From NCBI GenBank assembly GCA_026400845.1, contig JAPLOH010000111.1, positions 17,241 to 49,890 of the forward strand: DNA of 32,650 bases. The letters are read 5' to 3'. Shown here one piece after another: positions 15,487-26,075 of this stretch. Made by a program: the position numbers and the translations under genes. Each line of letters opens with the position of its first letter. The first letter of the stretch is position 1. The notes beneath the pieces were generated by a model, which saw nothing but the letters and a program-made list of their open reading frames with translations, was not told the origin of the DNA and ran no database searches. The DNA is from Alphaproteobacteria bacterium (lineage in GTDB: Bacteria; Pseudomonadota; Alphaproteobacteria; Acetobacterales; Acetobacteraceae).

Positions 15487-16923
15487 ATGCGCGCCGTCGC
15501 GATCCTGATCGTCGCGACGGCGTTGCTGCGTGCGGCCCTGGGCGCCGCCATCGGCCTCGGGATCGACGAAAGCTATATGGTCGCCGCCGGGCGCACCCTG
15601 CAATGGGGCTATTTCGACCATCCGCCGCTGGCGTGGTGGCTCTCCTCCGGCATCGCACATCTGCTGGGCAATGAGAGCGCCTGGGTCGTCCGCCTGCCCT
15701 TCGTGGCGATCTTCGCGCTGACGACCTGGCTGATGGCCCGCCTCACCGCGGATCTCTACGGGGAGCGGGCGGGGCTGTGGGCGGCGATTTCCTTCAACCT
15801 CGCCCCGGTGTTCGGGCTGACCACCGGCGGCTGGGTGCTGCCGGACGGGCCGCTCGACTGCGCGCTGCTGGCGGCCGGGCTGTGCCTGTATCGCGGGCTG
15901 GAGGGGCGGGGCACCGGCTGGTGGCTCGGCGCCGGGTTTGCCGCGGGGCTCGCACTGCTGTCGAAATACTCGGCCGGGCTGGTGATGCTCGGCGCATTGG
16001 TGGCGATGCTGAGCGTGCCGGAATGGCGGCGCTGGTTCGCCCGCTGGGAGCCCTATGCGGCCGGGCTGCTCGCGCTCGCCGTGTTCGCGCCGGTGCCGTT
16101 GTGGAACGCGGCACATGGCTGGGCCTCCTTCGCCTTCCAGGGCGGACGGGCCGCGGCGTCGCGCTGGAACCCGGGCGGGCCGTTCGCCGTGCTGGCGGGG
16201 GCGGCAGGGTTCATCCTGCCGTGGATCTGGCTCGGCCTGCTCGCCGGGTTTTGGCGAGGTTTCGCCGATGGCCCGGCCCGGCGGGCCTCCTGGCTGCTGG
16301 CCTGGCTGGCCGTGCTGCCGATCGTGCTGTTCACCCTGATCGCGGTGTGGTCCCGCAACGTGCTGTTCCACTGGGCGATGCCGGGCTACCTCTTCCTCTT
16401 CCCGCTGCTCGGCGCCCGTCTCGCGGGCTGGCAGCCGGAGCGCGCCAGGCGCTGGGCGGTGGCGACCGCCGGGCTGCTGGCGGTGCTCGTGGCGGTGGCG
16501 GTGAGCGAGGTGCGGTTCAACTGGCTTTCCGCCTTCCGCCCCGGCCTCGATCCCGGATTGCAGGCGATGGACCTTACGCCGCTTCGGGGCGTGCTCGCGG
16601 CGCGCGGGCTGCTCGGCATGCCGATTGCGGCGGCCTCATGGAACGACACCGGCAAGATCGGCTACGCCCTCGGCGGCAATCCGCCGGTGATCTGCCTGAA
16701 CCTCGACGCACGGCAATTCGGCATGCTGCCCGGCCCGGCCGCGCATATCGGCGCGGATATCCTCATCGTCGCCCTGCGCCAGGACGAAGCGCGGATTCGC
16801 GGCACCTACGCGGGGTATTTCGAGCGGATCGACACGCTGGAAGCCGCCGCCGTGCCCTTGGCGGGGCGCGGCGGGATCACCATTCCGCTGTTCGTCGGCC
16901 GCGGCTTGAAGCGCTGGCCGTAA
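15487..16923 (+). CDS. PMT_2/ArnT-like glycosyltransferase, membrane protein
   Basis: The 478-residue polytopic membrane protein has about ten to twelve hydrophobic segments. Near the N-terminus it has the GT-C acidic pair D27-E28 (GIDESYM) and GYFDHPPLAWW, the hallmark of PMT_2/ArnT-type enzymes that move sugars from polyprenyl-phosphate donors. A soluble C-terminal region begins at about residue 345 (SWNDTGKIGYALGG). The acceptor is unknown. It starts 14 bases after the FAH gene stop, so it may be co-transcribed, though its function is unrelated to sugar-acid breakdown. It converges with the subunit IV gene, seven bases apart. Confidence 0.87.
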   Translation: MRAVAILIVATALLRAALGAAIGLGIDESYMVAAGRTLQWGYFDHPPLAWWLSSGIAHLLGNESAWVVRLPFVAIFALTTWLMARLTADLYGERAGLWAAISFNLAPVFGLTTGGWVLPDGPLDCALLAAGLCLYRGLEGRGTGWWLGAGFAAGLALLSKYSAGLVMLGALVAMLSVPEWRRWFARWEPYAAGLLALAVFAPVPLWNAAHGWASFAFQGGRAAASRWNPGGPFAVLAGAAGFILPWIWLGLLAGFWRGFADGPARRASWLLAWLAVLPIVLFTLIAVWSRNVLFHWAMPGYLFLFPLLGARLAGWQPERARRWAVATAGLLAVLVAVAVSEVRFNWLSAFRPGLDPGLQAMDLTPLRGVLAARGLLGMPIAAASWNDTGKIGYALGGNPPVICLNLDARQFGMLPGPAAHIGADILIVALRQDEARIRGTYAGYFERIDTLEAAAVPLAGRGGITIPLFVGRGLKRWP

Positions 16924-16929
16924 GCGAAA

Positions 16930-17088
16930 TCAGGCGATCAGAAAAATATACATCAGGGCGAGCGTGATCACCGAGGCGACGATGGAGAAGGTCGTCGCGC
17001 TGATGAAGCCGTCGAACATCCGCTGGCGGTCGGCCGTGAAGGCCTCCTCGGAGACGGGGTTCTGCACGGGGCTGGGCGCGTGGGCCAT
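16930..17088 (-). CDS. aa3-type cytochrome c oxidase subunit IV
   Basis: The 52-residue protein has a short polar N-terminus (about residues 1-28, ending in DRQRMFDGF) and one membrane helix at about 30-52 (TFSIVASVITLALMYIFLIA). The FDGF-then-helix layout is the signature of the small bacterial aa3 oxidase subunit IV. This subunit lies beside subunits I-III and is usually dispensable for activity. The gene stands apart from any other oxidase gene here, between a glycosyltransferase and purN, as it does in various alphaproteobacteria. The ribosome site is weak. Confidence 0.85.
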   Translation of the reverse strand: MAHAPSPVQNPVSEEAFTADRQRMFDGFISATTFSIVASVITLALMYIFLIA

Positions 17089-17120
17089 GGCTTGTCTCGT
17101 TCTACTGGTGGGTGTTGCCG

Positions 17121-17765
17121 CTATCTAGGAGAGGGCGGGCGGTGCGGCAAGGGGTTGCACAGCACAGCACCGGGCGGAGGCGCCAATCCCTGCCGTCCGG
17201 CGGCGAAATCGGCCAGCGCCATAGGGTAGATAAGGTGTTCCTGCGCCAGCACACGGGCGGCGAGCGCGTCCTCGCTGTCGCCGGGCAGCACGGGCACCGC
17301 GGCCTGGGCGAGAATCGGGCCCTCATCCATCCCCTCGGTGACCAGGTGCACCGTGCAGCCATGCACTTTCACCCCGGCTGCCAGCGCGCGGGCATGGGTG
17401 TCGAGCCCGGGGAAGGCGGGCAGCAGGCTCGGATGGATGTTCAGCATCCGCCCGGCATAGTGCCCGACGAACCACGGCGTCAGCAGCCGCATATAGCCGG
17501 CGAGGCAGACGATCTCGACGCCGGCGGCATCGAGCGCCGCGGCGACCGCCCGCTCATGCGCCGCGCGATCACCCTTGAAGGGGCGGTGGGGGATGCAGGC
17601 GGTGGGGATGCCCTTGGCGGCCGCGGCGGCGAGCCCGGCGGCATCTTCGCGATTGGCCAGAACCAGCACGATCTCGGCCGGATAGCCCGGCGCGGCGGCA
17701 GCTGCCAGCAGCGCCGCCATGTTCGATCCGCGCCCGCTGATGAGAACGCCGACCTTCCTTCTCAC
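17121..17765 (-). CDS. purN: Phosphoribosylglycinamide formyltransferase 1
   Basis: The 214-residue enzyme transfers the formyl group from 10-formyl-THF to GAR in purine synthesis. Motifs are [12 protein letters not shown] at the N-terminus, LAGYMRLL, the catalytic [18 protein letters not shown] with Asn-His, and [19 protein letters not shown]. The GTG at 17765 overlaps the purM stop as GTGA and gives the family's short N-terminus. An ATG three codons upstream (17774) is the alternative. Co-transcription with purM is typical, as the two enzymes catalyse purine steps 3 and 5. Confidence 0.95.
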   Translation of the reverse strand: MRRKVGVLISGRGSNMAALLAAAAAPGYPAEIVLVLANREDAAGLAAAAAKGIPTACIPHRPFKGDRAAHERAVAAALDAAGVEIVCLAGYMRLLTPWFVGHYAGRMLNIHPSLLPAFPGLDTHARALAAGVKVHGCTVHLVTEGMDEGPILAQAAVPVLPGDSEDALAARVLAQEHLIYPMALADFAAGRQGLAPPPGAVLCNPLPHRPPSPR

Positions 17766-18808
17766 ATCGGCCATCCCGTCGGCACGTTGATGCGCACGTC
17801 CGCTGGCCCTTCGGTGGCTTCGATATGGCCGATGTCGAACACCGTCTCGCCATGCCCCTCCAGCACGCGCCGCGCGGCGGCGGCGTCGCTCACCACGCAG
17901 ACCATACCGAGCCCGCAATTGAACACCCGCAGCATCTCCTCGGCGGCGACGTTGCCGGTGCGGGCGAGCCAGGCGAACACCGGCGGCAGCGTCCAGGCGC
18001 CGGCATCGATCACCGCGACGGTGCCAGCGGGCAGCACCCGCGGCACGTTGCCGGTGAGCCCGCCGCCGGTGATATGGGCGGCGGCTTTTAGCAATCCGGC
18101 GCGATGCAAAGCGAGCAGGGATTTCACGTAGATCCGCGTCGGCGCCACCAGCGCCTCGGCGAGCGAGCCGGCGGAGAAGGGCGAGGGGGTGGCCCAGCCG
18201 GCATTGGTGGTCTCCACGATGCGGCGCACCAGGGAGAACCCGTTGGAATGCACCCCGGCGCTGGCGAGCCCCAGCAGCGCATCGCCCGGCGCCACGCCCT
18301 TGGGCAGCAGCGTGCCGCGCTCGGCCGCTCCCACCGAGAAACCGGCGAGGTCATAGTCGCCAGCCGCATACATGCCCGGCATTTCCGCCGTCTCACCACC
18401 CACCAGCGCGCAGCCGGCGATCTTGCAGCCCGCGGCGATGCCGCCGATCACCCGTCCGGCCTGTTCCACCGAGAGCTTGCCGGTGGCGAAATAGTCGAGG
18501 AAGAACAGCGGCTCGGCGCCCTGCACCACCAGATCGTTCACGCACATCGCCACGAGGTCGATGCCGACCGTGTCATGCAGCCCGGTGTCGATGGCGATCC
18601 GCAGCTTGGTGCCGACACCGTCGGTCGAGGAGACCAGGATCGGGTCGCTGTAGCCGGCGGCCTTGGGATCGAACACGGCGCCGAAACCGCCGAGCCCGCC
18701 CATCACGCCGGCACGGTTGGTCGCCCGGGCGAGCGGCTTGATGCGCTCGACCAGTTCGTCCCCCGCGTCGATATCAACGCCCGCCGCGCGATAGGTCATG
18801 CTGGCCAT
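17762..18808 (-). CDS. purM: Phosphoribosylformylglycinamidine cyclo-ligase
   Basis: The 348-residue ATP-dependent AIR synthetase has the motifs [57 protein letters not shown] and [15 protein letters not shown]. The ATG at 18808 is preceded by GAGG at good spacing; the frame open further upstream has no family similarity. It overlaps purN by four bases. The 144 bases between this start and the CDP-alcohol transferase start must hold the divergent promoters. A TATAAT at 18823-18828 on the plus strand has no matching -35. Confidence 0.96.
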   Translation of the reverse strand: MASMTYRAAGVDIDAGDELVERIKPLARATNRAGVMGGLGGFGAVFDPKAAGYSDPILVSSTDGVGTKLRIAIDTGLHDTVGIDLVAMCVNDLVVQGAEPLFFLDYFATGKLSVEQAGRVIGGIAAGCKIAGCALVGGETAEMPGMYAAGDYDLAGFSVGAAERGTLLPKGVAPGDALLGLASAGVHSNGFSLVRRIVETTNAGWATPSPFSAGSLAEALVAPTRIYVKSLLALHRAGLLKAAAHITGGGLTGNVPRVLPAGTVAVIDAGAWTLPPVFAWLARTGNVAAEEMLRVFNCGLGMVCVVSDAAAARRVLEGHGETVFDIGHIEATEGPADVRINVPTGWPM

Positions 18809-18952
18809 GGCCGTCCTCGGTGTATAATGGCCGGGTAGAACTGGACCCGGCCCTGGTGGAAGCAGAAAGCGCGACGAGAACGCCGCCTGAAGCGGGCGGA
18901 AACAACCATAGCCCACCCCGGCACGCAATGCGTGAACCCGGAGCGGACCGGC

Positions 18953-19516
18953 ATGCCTGATTCCGGCCGCCCCGTCCCGGTGCTGTCGACCGCGCTGCTG
19001 ACGGTGCCGAACGTGATCACCTTCGCCCGGCTATGTGCCGTGCCGGGCGCAGTGTATCTTGTACTGCACGCCCAGTTCATGCCGGCCTTCTGGCTGTTCC
19101 TCGGCGCCGGCGTGTCGGACGGGGTGGACGGCTGGCTGGCCCGCCGGCAAGGCCCCTCCTATGTCGGCGCGCTGCTCGACCCGGTCGCCGACAAGGCGCT
19201 GCTGGTGACGATGTTCATCATGCTCGCGATGGTTCATGTGCTGCCGGACTGGCTGGCGATCATGGTGGTGTTCCGTGATCTCATCATCGTCGGCGGCGTG
19301 CTGGTGCTGTACCTGTTGGGCGATCCGCCGCAGATCAAGCCGCTGCTGGTCTCCAAGCTCAACACGCTGCTGCAGATCATGCTGGTCGCCGCCTCGCTGT
19401 TTCTCGCCGGCATCGAGCGCCCCGATCATCCGCTGCACAGCGCGTTGATATGGTTGGTGGCGGCGAGCACGCTGGCATCGGGTGCCGCCTATATCGTGAA
19501 GGCGGCGCGGCGATGA
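18953..19516 (+). CDS. CDP-alcohol phosphatidyltransferase family protein (PgsA/Cls type)
   Basis: The 187-residue membrane enzyme has about five to six helices. The active-site motif is DGWLAR near the first third, then [10 protein letters not shown], giving DGxxAR-x7-Gx3Dx3D. The usual spacing between AR and G is eight residues, so the loop is one shorter. The family makes phosphatidylglycerol phosphate or cardiolipin from CDP-diacylglycerol; the exact product cannot be told. The ATG at 18953 was preferred because [11 protein letters not shown] then sits at the normal distance; GTG at 18932 is possible. The stop overlaps hdaA as ATGA. Confidence 0.86.
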   Translation: MPDSGRPVPVLSTALLTVPNVITFARLCAVPGAVYLVLHAQFMPAFWLFLGAGVSDGVDGWLARRQGPSYVGALLDPVADKALLVTMFIMLAMVHVLPDWLAIMVVFRDLIIVGGVLVLYLLGDPPQIKPLLVSKLNTLLQIMLVAASLFLAGIERPDHPLHSALIWLVAASTLASGAAYIVKAARR

Positions 19517-20247
19517 AGGCGCGCATCCGCCAGCTCGCGCTGCCCTTCGATCCCGCGCCGCGTTTCGAACCGGCCGATTTCATCGAGGCTCCCTCAAACG
19601 CCGATGCCCGGACCTGGCTCGCCCGCACGGCGGATTGGCCGCAGCGCCGGCTCGCGCTGTGGGGGCCGCCGGGTTGCGGCAAGACCCATCTGCTGCATGG
19701 CTGGGCGCTGAGCCAGGGTGCCGAGATCCTGCGCGGCCCGGAAATCGCCGCCGACCTGGTGCCCGCGCCCTCCGAGCACCCGCTCGCCATCGACGATGCC
19801 GAGCGTGCCCCCGAGCGTGCTTTGCTCCACCTCCTCAATACCGCCGACGAGGCCGGCCAGCCGGTGCTGCTCGCCGCGGCCAACCCGCCCGGGCGATGGA
19901 ACGTCGTGCTGCCCGATCTCGCGAGCCGGCTGCGCGCCACCACCACCGCGGCGATCGCGGGGCCCGAGGACGAACTCCTGCGCCTGCTGCTCCGTCGCCT
20001 GCTCGTCGAGCGCCAGCTTGCAGCGCCCGAAGGGGTGCAGGAATACCTGCTCCGCCACCTCCCCCGCACCCCCGCCGCTTTGCGCCTCGCCGCCGCCCGG
20101 CTCGACCGTGCCGCCATGGCCGCCCGCGCGCCGATCACCCGGGCTCTGGCCGCTCACGCGCTTGCGGGACTGCTCGATGCGGGCGAGAGTGACAGTTTGA
20201 TGATGGATGCTCCCGGCCTCTCGCGGCCGGACAGGAGGGTCGTGTAG
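19513..20247 (+). CDS. hdaA: HdaA/DnaA-related regulatory inactivator ATPase
   Basis: The 244-residue protein resembles the AAA+ domain of DnaA without the DNA-binding domain. It starts with QLALPFDP, a clamp-binding-type motif at the very N-terminus, then Walker [10 protein letters not shown] and Walker B LAIDDAE, and an Arg-rich sensor-type helix ([13 protein letters not shown]). HdaA together with the sliding clamp promotes ATP hydrolysis by DnaA and limits replication initiation. The position after a CDP-alcohol transferase and before ppk is common in alphaproteobacteria. The start overlaps the previous stop as ATGA. Confidence 0.87.
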   Translation: MKARIRQLALPFDPAPRFEPADFIEAPSNADARTWLARTADWPQRRLALWGPPGCGKTHLLHGWALSQGAEILRGPEIAADLVPAPSEHPLAIDDAERAPERALLHLLNTADEAGQPVLLAAANPPGRWNVVLPDLASRLRATTTAAIAGPEDELLRLLLRRLLVERQLAAPEGVQEYLLRHLPRTPAALRLAAARLDRAAMAARAPITRALAAHALAGLLDAGESDSLMMDAPGLSRPDRRVV

Positions 20248-20249
20248 CC

Positions 20250-22685
20250 ATGGCGCGCAACAACCGACAATCCCGCAAGGAGCGCGCCGTGAAATCCGAC
20301 GAGATAGCCCCCACCGGCAGCGCCCCCGCTGGTAGTGCATCGATGCATGTCGCCGGCGGCGTCCGCGCCACCATCGAGCCCCCGCCGGTGGCGATCGACG
20401 CGCGTGACCCCGACCGCTTCATCAACCGTGAACTCTCCTGGCTCGCCTTCAACCAGCGCGTCGTCGAGGAGGCCGAGAACCCGCGTCACCCGCTGCTCGA
20501 ACGCCTCCGCTTCGTCGCCATCTCAGCCGCCAACCTCGACGAGTTCTACTCGGTCCGCGTCGCCGGGCTGATGGGCCAGGCCAAGGCCGGCGTCTCCACC
20601 CTCTCTCAGGATGGCCGCTCCCCCGCCCAGCAGCTCGCCGAGGTCGAGACCCGCGCCAGGGCGCTGATGCACGACCAGCAGCGCGCCTGGCGCAATCTGC
20701 GTGCCCGGCTTGCCGAATCCGGCATCCTGGTCACCGAGACCGACGATTTGTCCGACCAGGACTGCAACTGGCTCGACGCCTGGTTCATGGAGCGCGTCTT
20801 CCCGATCCTCACTCCGCTGGCGATCGACCCGGCGCACCCTTTCCCGTTCATCCCCAACATGGGCCTGGTGATGGTGCTTCGCCTGGTGCGCGAGGATGAC
20901 GGCCAGGGGATGAGCGCGCTGATCCCGATGCCCGCGCTGGTGGAGCGCTTCATCCGCCTGCCCACCGCCGAGGCCGGGCCGATCCGCTTCGTGCTGCTGG
21001 AGGACCTCGTGCGCCTCTCGCTGCACCGGCTGTTCCCCGGTTTCCGCGTGCTCGCCGCCGGCTCGTTCCGCCTGATCCGCGATACCGACGTGGAGTTCGA
21101 GGAAGAGGCCGAGGACCTCGTGCGCTCCTACGAGACCGCGCTGAAGCGCCGCCGGCGGGGGGTGGCGATCCACGTCACGGTGAATGCCGACATGCCCGAG
21201 CTGCTGCGTGAACTGGTGATCGACGAGCTCGGCGCCAGCAGCCAGGACATCTACGACCAGTCCGGCCTGCTCGGCCTGTCCGACATCTCGCAGCTCATCG
21301 TCGATGACCGGCCGGACCTGCTGTTCCCCCCCTACACGCCGCGCTTTCCCGAGCGCATCCGCGATTTCGGCGGCGATTGCTTCGCGGCGATCCGGGCCAA
21401 GGACATCGTCGTGCATCACCCCTTCGAGAGTTTCGACGTGGTGGTGCAGTTCCTCCGCCAGGCCGCGGCCGACCCGAACGTGGTGGCGGTGAAGCAGACG
21501 CTCTACCGCACCAGCCGCGACAGCCCGATCGTGAAGGCGCTGATCGAGGCGGCCGAGGCCGGCAAATCGGTCACCGCCATGGTGGAACTGCGGGCGCGGT
21601 TCGACGAGGAGGCCAATATCCGCCTCGCCCGGGTGATGGAGGCGGCGGGCGTGCAGGTGGTGTTCGGCTTCACCGAACTCAAAACCCATTCGAAACTCTC
21701 GCTCGTGGTCCGTCGCGAGGGCGGCACCATGCGCAGCTACGCCCATTTCGGCACCGGCAACTACCACCCGATCACCGCGCGCATCTATACCGACCTCAGC
21801 TTCTTCACCTGCGACCCCGACCTCACCCGCGATTCGGCCCGGCTGTTCAACTACATGACCGGCTATGCGCGGCCGGAGCGGATGGACGCGCTTTCGTTCA
21901 GCCCGCTCACCATCCGCGCCTCGCTGCTGGAGCTGATCGATCGCGAAATCCTGTTCGCCCGGGAGGGCAAGCCGGCGACGATCTGGCTCAAGATGAACAG
22001 CCTGGTTGACGAGACGCTGATCGACAAGCTCTACGAGGCCTCCTGCGCGGGGGTGCGGACCACGGCGGTGGTGCGCGGCATCTGCTGCCTCCGCCCGCAA
22101 GTGCCGGGGCTGTCGGAGAACATCAGGGTGAAATCCATCGTCGGTCGCTTCCTCGAACACAGCCGCATCTCGGTGTTCGGCAACGGCCACCCGATGCCGA
22201 GCCGGCATGCACGGGTGTTCATCTCCTCGGCCGACTGGATGCCCCGCAACCTCGATTGGCGGGTGGAAACGATGGTGCCGATCCACAACCCCACCGTGCA
22301 CGAGCAGGTGCTCGACCAGATCATGGCGGTCAATCTGCGCGATACCCTGCAGTCCTGGGAGCTTGGCGCCGACTCGGTCTGGCGGCGCATGGCGGCCGGT
22401 GGGGCGAAGAAACGCATCAGTGCCCATGACTACTTCATGACCAACCCCTCGCTTTCCGGCCGTGGCTCCGCTGCCCAGGGGGGTGCGGTGCCATCGCCGG
22501 TGCCGCATGCCCGCCGCCATGATCGCCTCACACAGGATTGCCGTGACCGCCTCCCTCCCCAAACGCGCTGCCGTCGTCGACCTCGGGTCCAACTCCGTGC
22601 GCCTCGTGGTGTTCGAGGGGCGGGGCCGCAACCCGATCGCCATCTTCAACGAGAAGGCGGTGCTGCGGCTCGGCCGCGGGCTTGA
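20250..22685 (+). CDS. ppk: Polyphosphate kinase 1 (abnormal 3' end)
   Basis: Ppk makes and reverses inorganic polyphosphate from ATP. The four-domain protein begins with about 50 extra residues before [16 protein letters not shown]. The catalytic region holds KTHSKLSLV, where H480 is the likely phospho-histidine, and [11 protein letters not shown] (H499). The end [13 protein letters not shown] is typical and should be close to the natural C-terminus. Instead the frame continues about 75 residues of Arg/Pro-rich shadow sequence through the 5' part of ppx to 22685. A six-G run at 22478-22483 lies just before the abnormal part; one more G would end ppk at 22522, overlapping ppx as ATGA. So the true end is probably near 22522. 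Confidence 0.93.
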   Translation: MARNNRQSRKERAVKSDEIAPTGSAPAGSASMHVAGGVRATIEPPPVAIDARDPDRFINRELSWLAFNQRVVEEAENPRHPLLERLRFVAISAANLDEFYSVRVAGLMGQAKAGVSTLSQDGRSPAQQLAEVETRARALMHDQQRAWRNLRARLAESGILVTETDDLSDQDCNWLDAWFMERVFPILTPLAIDPAHPFPFIPNMGLVMVLRLVREDDGQGMSALIPMPALVERFIRLPTAEAGPIRFVLLEDLVRLSLHRLFPGFRVLAAGSFRLIRDTDVEFEEEAEDLVRSYETALKRRRRGVAIHVTVNADMPELLRELVIDELGASSQDIYDQSGLLGLSDISQLIVDDRPDLLFPPYTPRFPERIRDFGGDCFAAIRAKDIVVHHPFESFDVVVQFLRQAAADPNVVAVKQTLYRTSRDSPIVKALIEAAEAGKSVTAMVELRARFDEEANIRLARVMEAAGVQVVFGFTELKTHSKLSLVVRREGGTMRSYAHFGTGNYHPITARIYTDLSFFTCDPDLTRDSARLFNYMTGYARPERMDALSFSPLTIRASLLELIDREILFAREGKPATIWLKMNSLVDETLIDKLYEASCAGVRTTAVVRGICCLRPQVPGLSENIRVKSIVGRFLEHSRISVFGNGHPMPSRHARVFISSADWMPRNLDWRVETMVPIHNPTVHEQVLDQIMAVNLRDTLQSWELGADSVWRRMAAGGAKKRISAHDYFMTNPSLSGRGSAAQGGAVPSPVPHARRHDRLTQDCRDRLPPQTRCRRRPRVQLRAPRGVRGAGPQPDRHLQREGGAAARPRA

Positions 22686-24054
22686 GACCACCGGCCGCCT
22701 CAATGACGAGGGGGTGGCCCAGGCGCTGCAGGTGATGCAGCGCTACTTCGCCATCGCGCGCGCCATGCACGCCGAGCCCTTCGAGGTACTCGCCACCGCG
22801 GCCGTGCGCGATGCCCGAAACGGGCCGGAGTTCGTCGGCCTGTTGCAGGACCGCATGCCCGGGGTGCCGATCCGCATCCTCAGCGGCGCCGAGGAAGCGG
22901 ATTTCGCCGCCGCCGGCGTGCAGTGCGGCATTCCCGACGCCGTTGGGGTTTTGGCCGATATCGGCGGCGGTTCGCTCGAAGTCGTCCGCCTCGAACGCGC
23001 CACCCGCCACCAGGCGCAGACCCTCAAGCTCGGCGTCATCCGCCTCTCCGAGCGCGCCCGCAATGATCCCGATCGCGCCCGCCAGATCGTCGAGGCCGAG
23101 TTGGCCGCCGTCCCCTGGCTCGCCGCCGGCCAGGGGGCGGACCTCTTCGCGGTCGGCGGCGCCTGGCGCGCCCTGGCGCGGATGCATATCGCGCGGGCCC
23201 GCTACCCGCTCAGCATGGTGCACCACTACACCGTGGCGCGCGACGAGATGCGCGAATTCACCACCCTGGTCGCCGAGAGCTCCCGTCGGGCGCTGGAACG
23301 CATGGCTGGTGTGCCCCGCCGGCGGGTCGACGATTTGCCCTTCGCCGCCGTCGTGCTGCGCCGCGTGCTGCGCGATACCGGGGCGCGGCGCGTGGTGTTC
23401 TCCGCCAACGGGCTGCGCGAGGGTTGGTACATGCATTTGCTCGATGCGGCGACCCGGGCGCAGGACCCGTTGATCGCCGCCGGGCACGACTACGCCGCCC
23501 GCTTCAGCCGCGACCTCGCCCTCCCCCCGGCGCTGATCGCCTGGACCGACCCGCTGTTTCCCGCCGAAACCCCGATGATGCGCCGGCTGCGCGAGGCGGC
23601 CTGCTGGATGAGCGACATCGGCAGCCGGGACCACCCGGAATACCGCCCCGAACAGGCGTTCCTGCGCATTCTCCGCCAACCCGGCATCGGGCTCGACCAC
23701 CACGCCCGTGCCTTTCTCGGCGTCACGCTGGCCATCCGCTACGAAGCCGAGCCCGATTCCGGCTTCCTCGCCACCGCCCGCAACCTGCTGTCGCCGGCCG
23801 ATCAGCGCCAAACCGAAATCCTCGGCCATGCTCTTCGCCTGGCCTACACGCTTTCGGCCGGCACCACGGGCCTGCTGCGCGGCACAAGGCTCATGACCGG
23901 GCGCAGCCTGACGCTGCGGTTGACCGAAGGGAGCGGGGTGTTCGAAGGCGAAAGCGTGACCCGGCGCCTGCAAAGGCTCGCTGCCGTGCTCGCGGTGCCC
24001 GCCGACACAGAACTGGCCGATACAGAACAGGCCGACACCGAACTGGTCGCCTAG
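22519..24054 (+). CDS. ppx: Exopolyphosphatase (Ppx/GppA family)
   Basis: The roughly 511-residue enzyme removes phosphate from polyphosphate ends, and/or acts on pppGpp. The actin-like ATPase fold shows [17 protein letters not shown] at the N-terminus, [21 protein letters not shown] and the phosphate-binding [12 protein letters not shown]-terminal HD-like helical region follows. The ATG at 22519 is placed at the predicted ATGA junction with ppk. A GTG at 22543, preceded by AGGA, is an equally good start and gives 503 residues. The pairing with ppk supports polyphosphate turnover as its role. The C-terminus has a short repetitive [15 protein letters not shown] tail. Confidence 0.94.
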   Translation: MIASHRIAVTASLPKRAAVVDLGSNSVRLVVFEGRGRNPIAIFNEKAVLRLGRGLETTGRLNDEGVAQALQVMQRYFAIARAMHAEPFEVLATAAVRDARNGPEFVGLLQDRMPGVPIRILSGAEEADFAAAGVQCGIPDAVGVLADIGGGSLEVVRLERATRHQAQTLKLGVIRLSERARNDPDRARQIVEAELAAVPWLAAGQGADLFAVGGAWRALARMHIARARYPLSMVHHYTVARDEMREFTTLVAESSRRALERMAGVPRRRVDDLPFAAVVLRRVLRDTGARRVVFSANGLREGWYMHLLDAATRAQDPLIAAGHDYAARFSRDLALPPALIAWTDPLFPAETPMMRRLREAACWMSDIGSRDHPEYRPEQAFLRILRQPGIGLDHHARAFLGVTLAIRYEAEPDSGFLATARNLLSPADQRQTEILGHALRLAYTLSAGTTGLLRGTRLMTGRSLTLRLTEGSGVFEGESVTRRLQRLAAVLAVPADTELADTEQADTELVA

Positions 24055-24080
24055 ATCATCAACGATTTCAAAGGAAAAAT

Positions 24081-24166
24081 TGGTGCGGTCGAGAAGACTC
24101 GAACTTCCACGAGGTTTCCCCCACAAGCACCTCAAGCTTGCGTGTCTACCATTCCACCACGACCGC
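24081..24166 (-). tRNA. tRNA-Leu (anticodon GAG)
   Basis: The 86-base class II tRNA includes an encoded CCA end. The acceptor arm GCGGTCG pairs with CGACCGC. The D-arm region is TGGTGGAATGGTAGACACGC, as in leucine tRNAs. The anticodon stem CAAGC/GCTTG closes the loop TTGAGGT with anticodon GAG (reads CUC/CUU). A long variable arm and the T-loop GTTCGAGTC follow. It lies between ppx and lipB, transcribed against both. Confidence 0.95.
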
Positions 24167-24191
24167 ACCGGGCAGGGGCGCGGTATAGCCG

Positions 24192-24878
24192 ATGACTGAG
24201 CTTGCATCAATGACCGAGAACGCATTCAGGCGACAAGATTTGGAGTGGTGCATCGCGGAGGGGCTGACGCCCTATCCGGAGGCCATCGCCACCATGCAGG
24301 CCCGCATCGCCGCCATCCATGCCGGCGCGGCGGCGGAATGCGTGTGGCTGGTCGAACACCCGCCGCTCTACACCGCCGGAACCTCCGCCCGGCCACAGGA
24401 TCTGACCGATCCCGCCCGTTTCCCCACTTTCGAAGCCGGGCGCGGCGGGCAATGGACCTATCATGGGCCCGGGCAGCGCACTGCCTACGTGATGCTCGAC
24501 CTCACCCGTGCGCGCGGCCTAGTCCGCCCGCGCGACGTGCGCAGCTACGTCCATGCGCTGGAGGAATGGCTCATCCGCACGCTCGCCCTCTTCAACGTCA
24601 AGGGCGAACGGCGCGAAGGCCGCGTCGGCATCTGGGTGGCCGACCGCGCGGCGGGCACGGAAGCGAAAATCGGCGCCATCGGGGTGCGGGTGACACGCTG
24701 GGTGAGCTGGCACGGCGTGGCGCTCAACGTGGAACCGGCGCTGGAGAACTTCTCCGGCATCGTCCCCTGCGGCGTCCCCGAACACGGCGTCACCAGCCTC
24801 GCGGGCCTCGGCCTGCCGGTGACGATGCCCGAAGTCGACGCCGCGCTGCGCGACGTGTGGGGCGAGGTGTTCGGCTGA
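24192..24878 (+). CDS. lipB: Octanoyltransferase LipB
   Basis: The 228-residue enzyme moves octanoyl groups from acyl carrier protein to lipoate-dependent proteins. Family blocks are [37 protein letters not shown], the lysine in [23 protein letters not shown], and the catalytic cysteine in [12 protein letters not shown] at 24192 or 24210 are both possible; neither has a strong ribosome site. It starts 26 bases from the tRNA 5' end on the opposite strand and converges with hemW. Confidence 0.95.
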   Translation: MTELASMTENAFRRQDLEWCIAEGLTPYPEAIATMQARIAAIHAGAAAECVWLVEHPPLYTAGTSARPQDLTDPARFPTFEAGRGGQWTYHGPGQRTAYVMLDLTRARGLVRPRDVRSYVHALEEWLIRTLALFNVKGERREGRVGIWVADRAAGTEAKIGAIGVRVTRWVSWHGVALNVEPALENFSGIVPCGVPEHGVTSLAGLGLPVTMPEVDAALRDVWGEVFG

Positions 24879-24889
24879 TAAATGCCACT

Positions 24890-26050
24890 TCAATTCACCA
24901 ATGCCGCCAGCAGCGCATCGAGGCGTTTGCGGCCTTCGGCGGTGGCGGCGAGGCGGTTTGGGGTGCTGATCAGGTAGTCGGCGTCGATCGCCCGGGCGAG
25001 GATGTCGGCGTCGATGGCGGTGGCGAGTTGGATGCCGGTGCGGGCGGCGAAGCGGGTGGGGTCGATGCCTTCGGTGAGGCGCAGCCCCATCAGCAGCATT
25101 TCGCGGGCGCGGTCTTGGGGCGAGACCGGGTCCTGGTGGGTGGTCCCGTGGCCGTCGGCTTCGACCCGGGCGGCCCAGGGTTCGGGGGCGCGGTGGCGGC
25201 GGGTGGCGAGGAGGGCGCCATCGATCGTCACGCGGCCGTGGGCGCCGGGGCCGATGCCGGCATAGTCGCGGTAGCGCCAATACGCGAGGTTGTGGCGGCT
25301 TTCGGCGCCTGACGCGGCGTAGTTGGAGACTTCGTAGGGCAGCAGGCCGAAGCGGGCGGCTTCCTCGGCGGTGGCGTCGTAGAGTCCGGCCGCGGTGTCG
25401 TCATCGGGGAGGGTGAGTTCGCCGCGGCGGTGCATGCCCTCGTAGGCGGTGCCGGGTTCGATGGTGAGTTGGTAGAGCGAGAGATGGTCGGCGGCGCCGG
25501 AGAGGGCGGCGCGGAGTTCGGTGCGCCAGGCCGGCAGCGTCTGGCCGGGGCGGGCGTAGATGAGGTCGAAGGAGAGGCGGGGGAAGTTTTCGCGCGCGAG
25601 GTCGAGTGCGGCCATCGCCTGGGCGACGCTGTGCTGGCGGCCGAGGCGGGCGAGGTCGGTGGCATCGAGGCTCTGTACCCCGAGCGAGACGCGGTTGACG
25701 CCAGCCTGGCGGTAGGCGCGAAAGCGGCCGGCCTCGACGGAGGTGGGGTTGGCTTCGAGGGTGATTTCGACGTCGGGCAGGGGGGGGAAGAACCCGATGG
25801 CATCCGCGATCAGGTCAGCGACGGTCTCGGGCGCCATCAGGCTCGGGGTGCCGCCGCCGAAGAAGATCGAGGCGAGCGGGCGGCGGCCGAGGCGCGCCGC
25901 CTCCCAGGCCAATTCGCGGCGCAGGGCGGCGGCGAAGCGGGTCTGGTCGATCCGCTCGCGCACATGGGAGTTGAAATCGCAGTAGGGGCACTTGGCCAGG
26001 CAGAAGGGCCAGTGGATATAGAGGGCGATCGGTTCATCTTGCGGCGTCAT
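24890..26050 (-). CDS. hemW: HemW, radical-SAM haem chaperone (HemN-like)
   Basis: The 386-residue radical-SAM protein has the cluster motif C17-x3-C21-x2-C24 in HWPFCLAKCPYCDFNSH. It also has FFGGGTPSLM, ITLEANP, NRVSLGVQSLD and SLYQLTIEPGTAY. HemW-type proteins are often annotated as oxygen-independent coproporphyrinogen oxidase but lack its extra N-terminal cysteine and act in haem delivery. The ATG at 26050 gives the family N-terminus. A cytochrome c maturation cluster lies just beyond the next gene, a sensible haem-related neighbourhood. Confidence 0.93.
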   Translation of the reverse strand: MTPQDEPIALYIHWPFCLAKCPYCDFNSHVRERIDQTRFAAALRRELAWEAARLGRRPLASIFFGGGTPSLMAPETVADLIADAIGFFPPLPDVEITLEANPTSVEAGRFRAYRQAGVNRVSLGVQSLDATDLARLGRQHSVAQAMAALDLARENFPRLSFDLIYARPGQTLPAWRTELRAALSGAADHLSLYQLTIEPGTAYEGMHRRGELTLPDDDTAAGLYDATAEEAARFGLLPYEVSNYAASGAESRHNLAYWRYRDYAGIGPGAHGRVTIDGALLATRRHRAPEPWAARVEADGHGTTHQDPVSPQDRAREMLLMGLRLTEGIDPTRFAARTGIQLATAIDADILARAIDADYLISTPNRLAATAEGRKRLDALLAALVN

Positions 26051-26075
26051 GGCCCCGCTATACAGGAGTTTGCCC

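Noticed and set aside
18809-18952. TATAAT at 18823-18828 as the promoter of the CDP-alcohol transferase gene
   Set aside because: No acceptable -35 lies 16-18 bases upstream; the upstream bases are the purM start region. Promoters must be in this gap, but I cannot place them.
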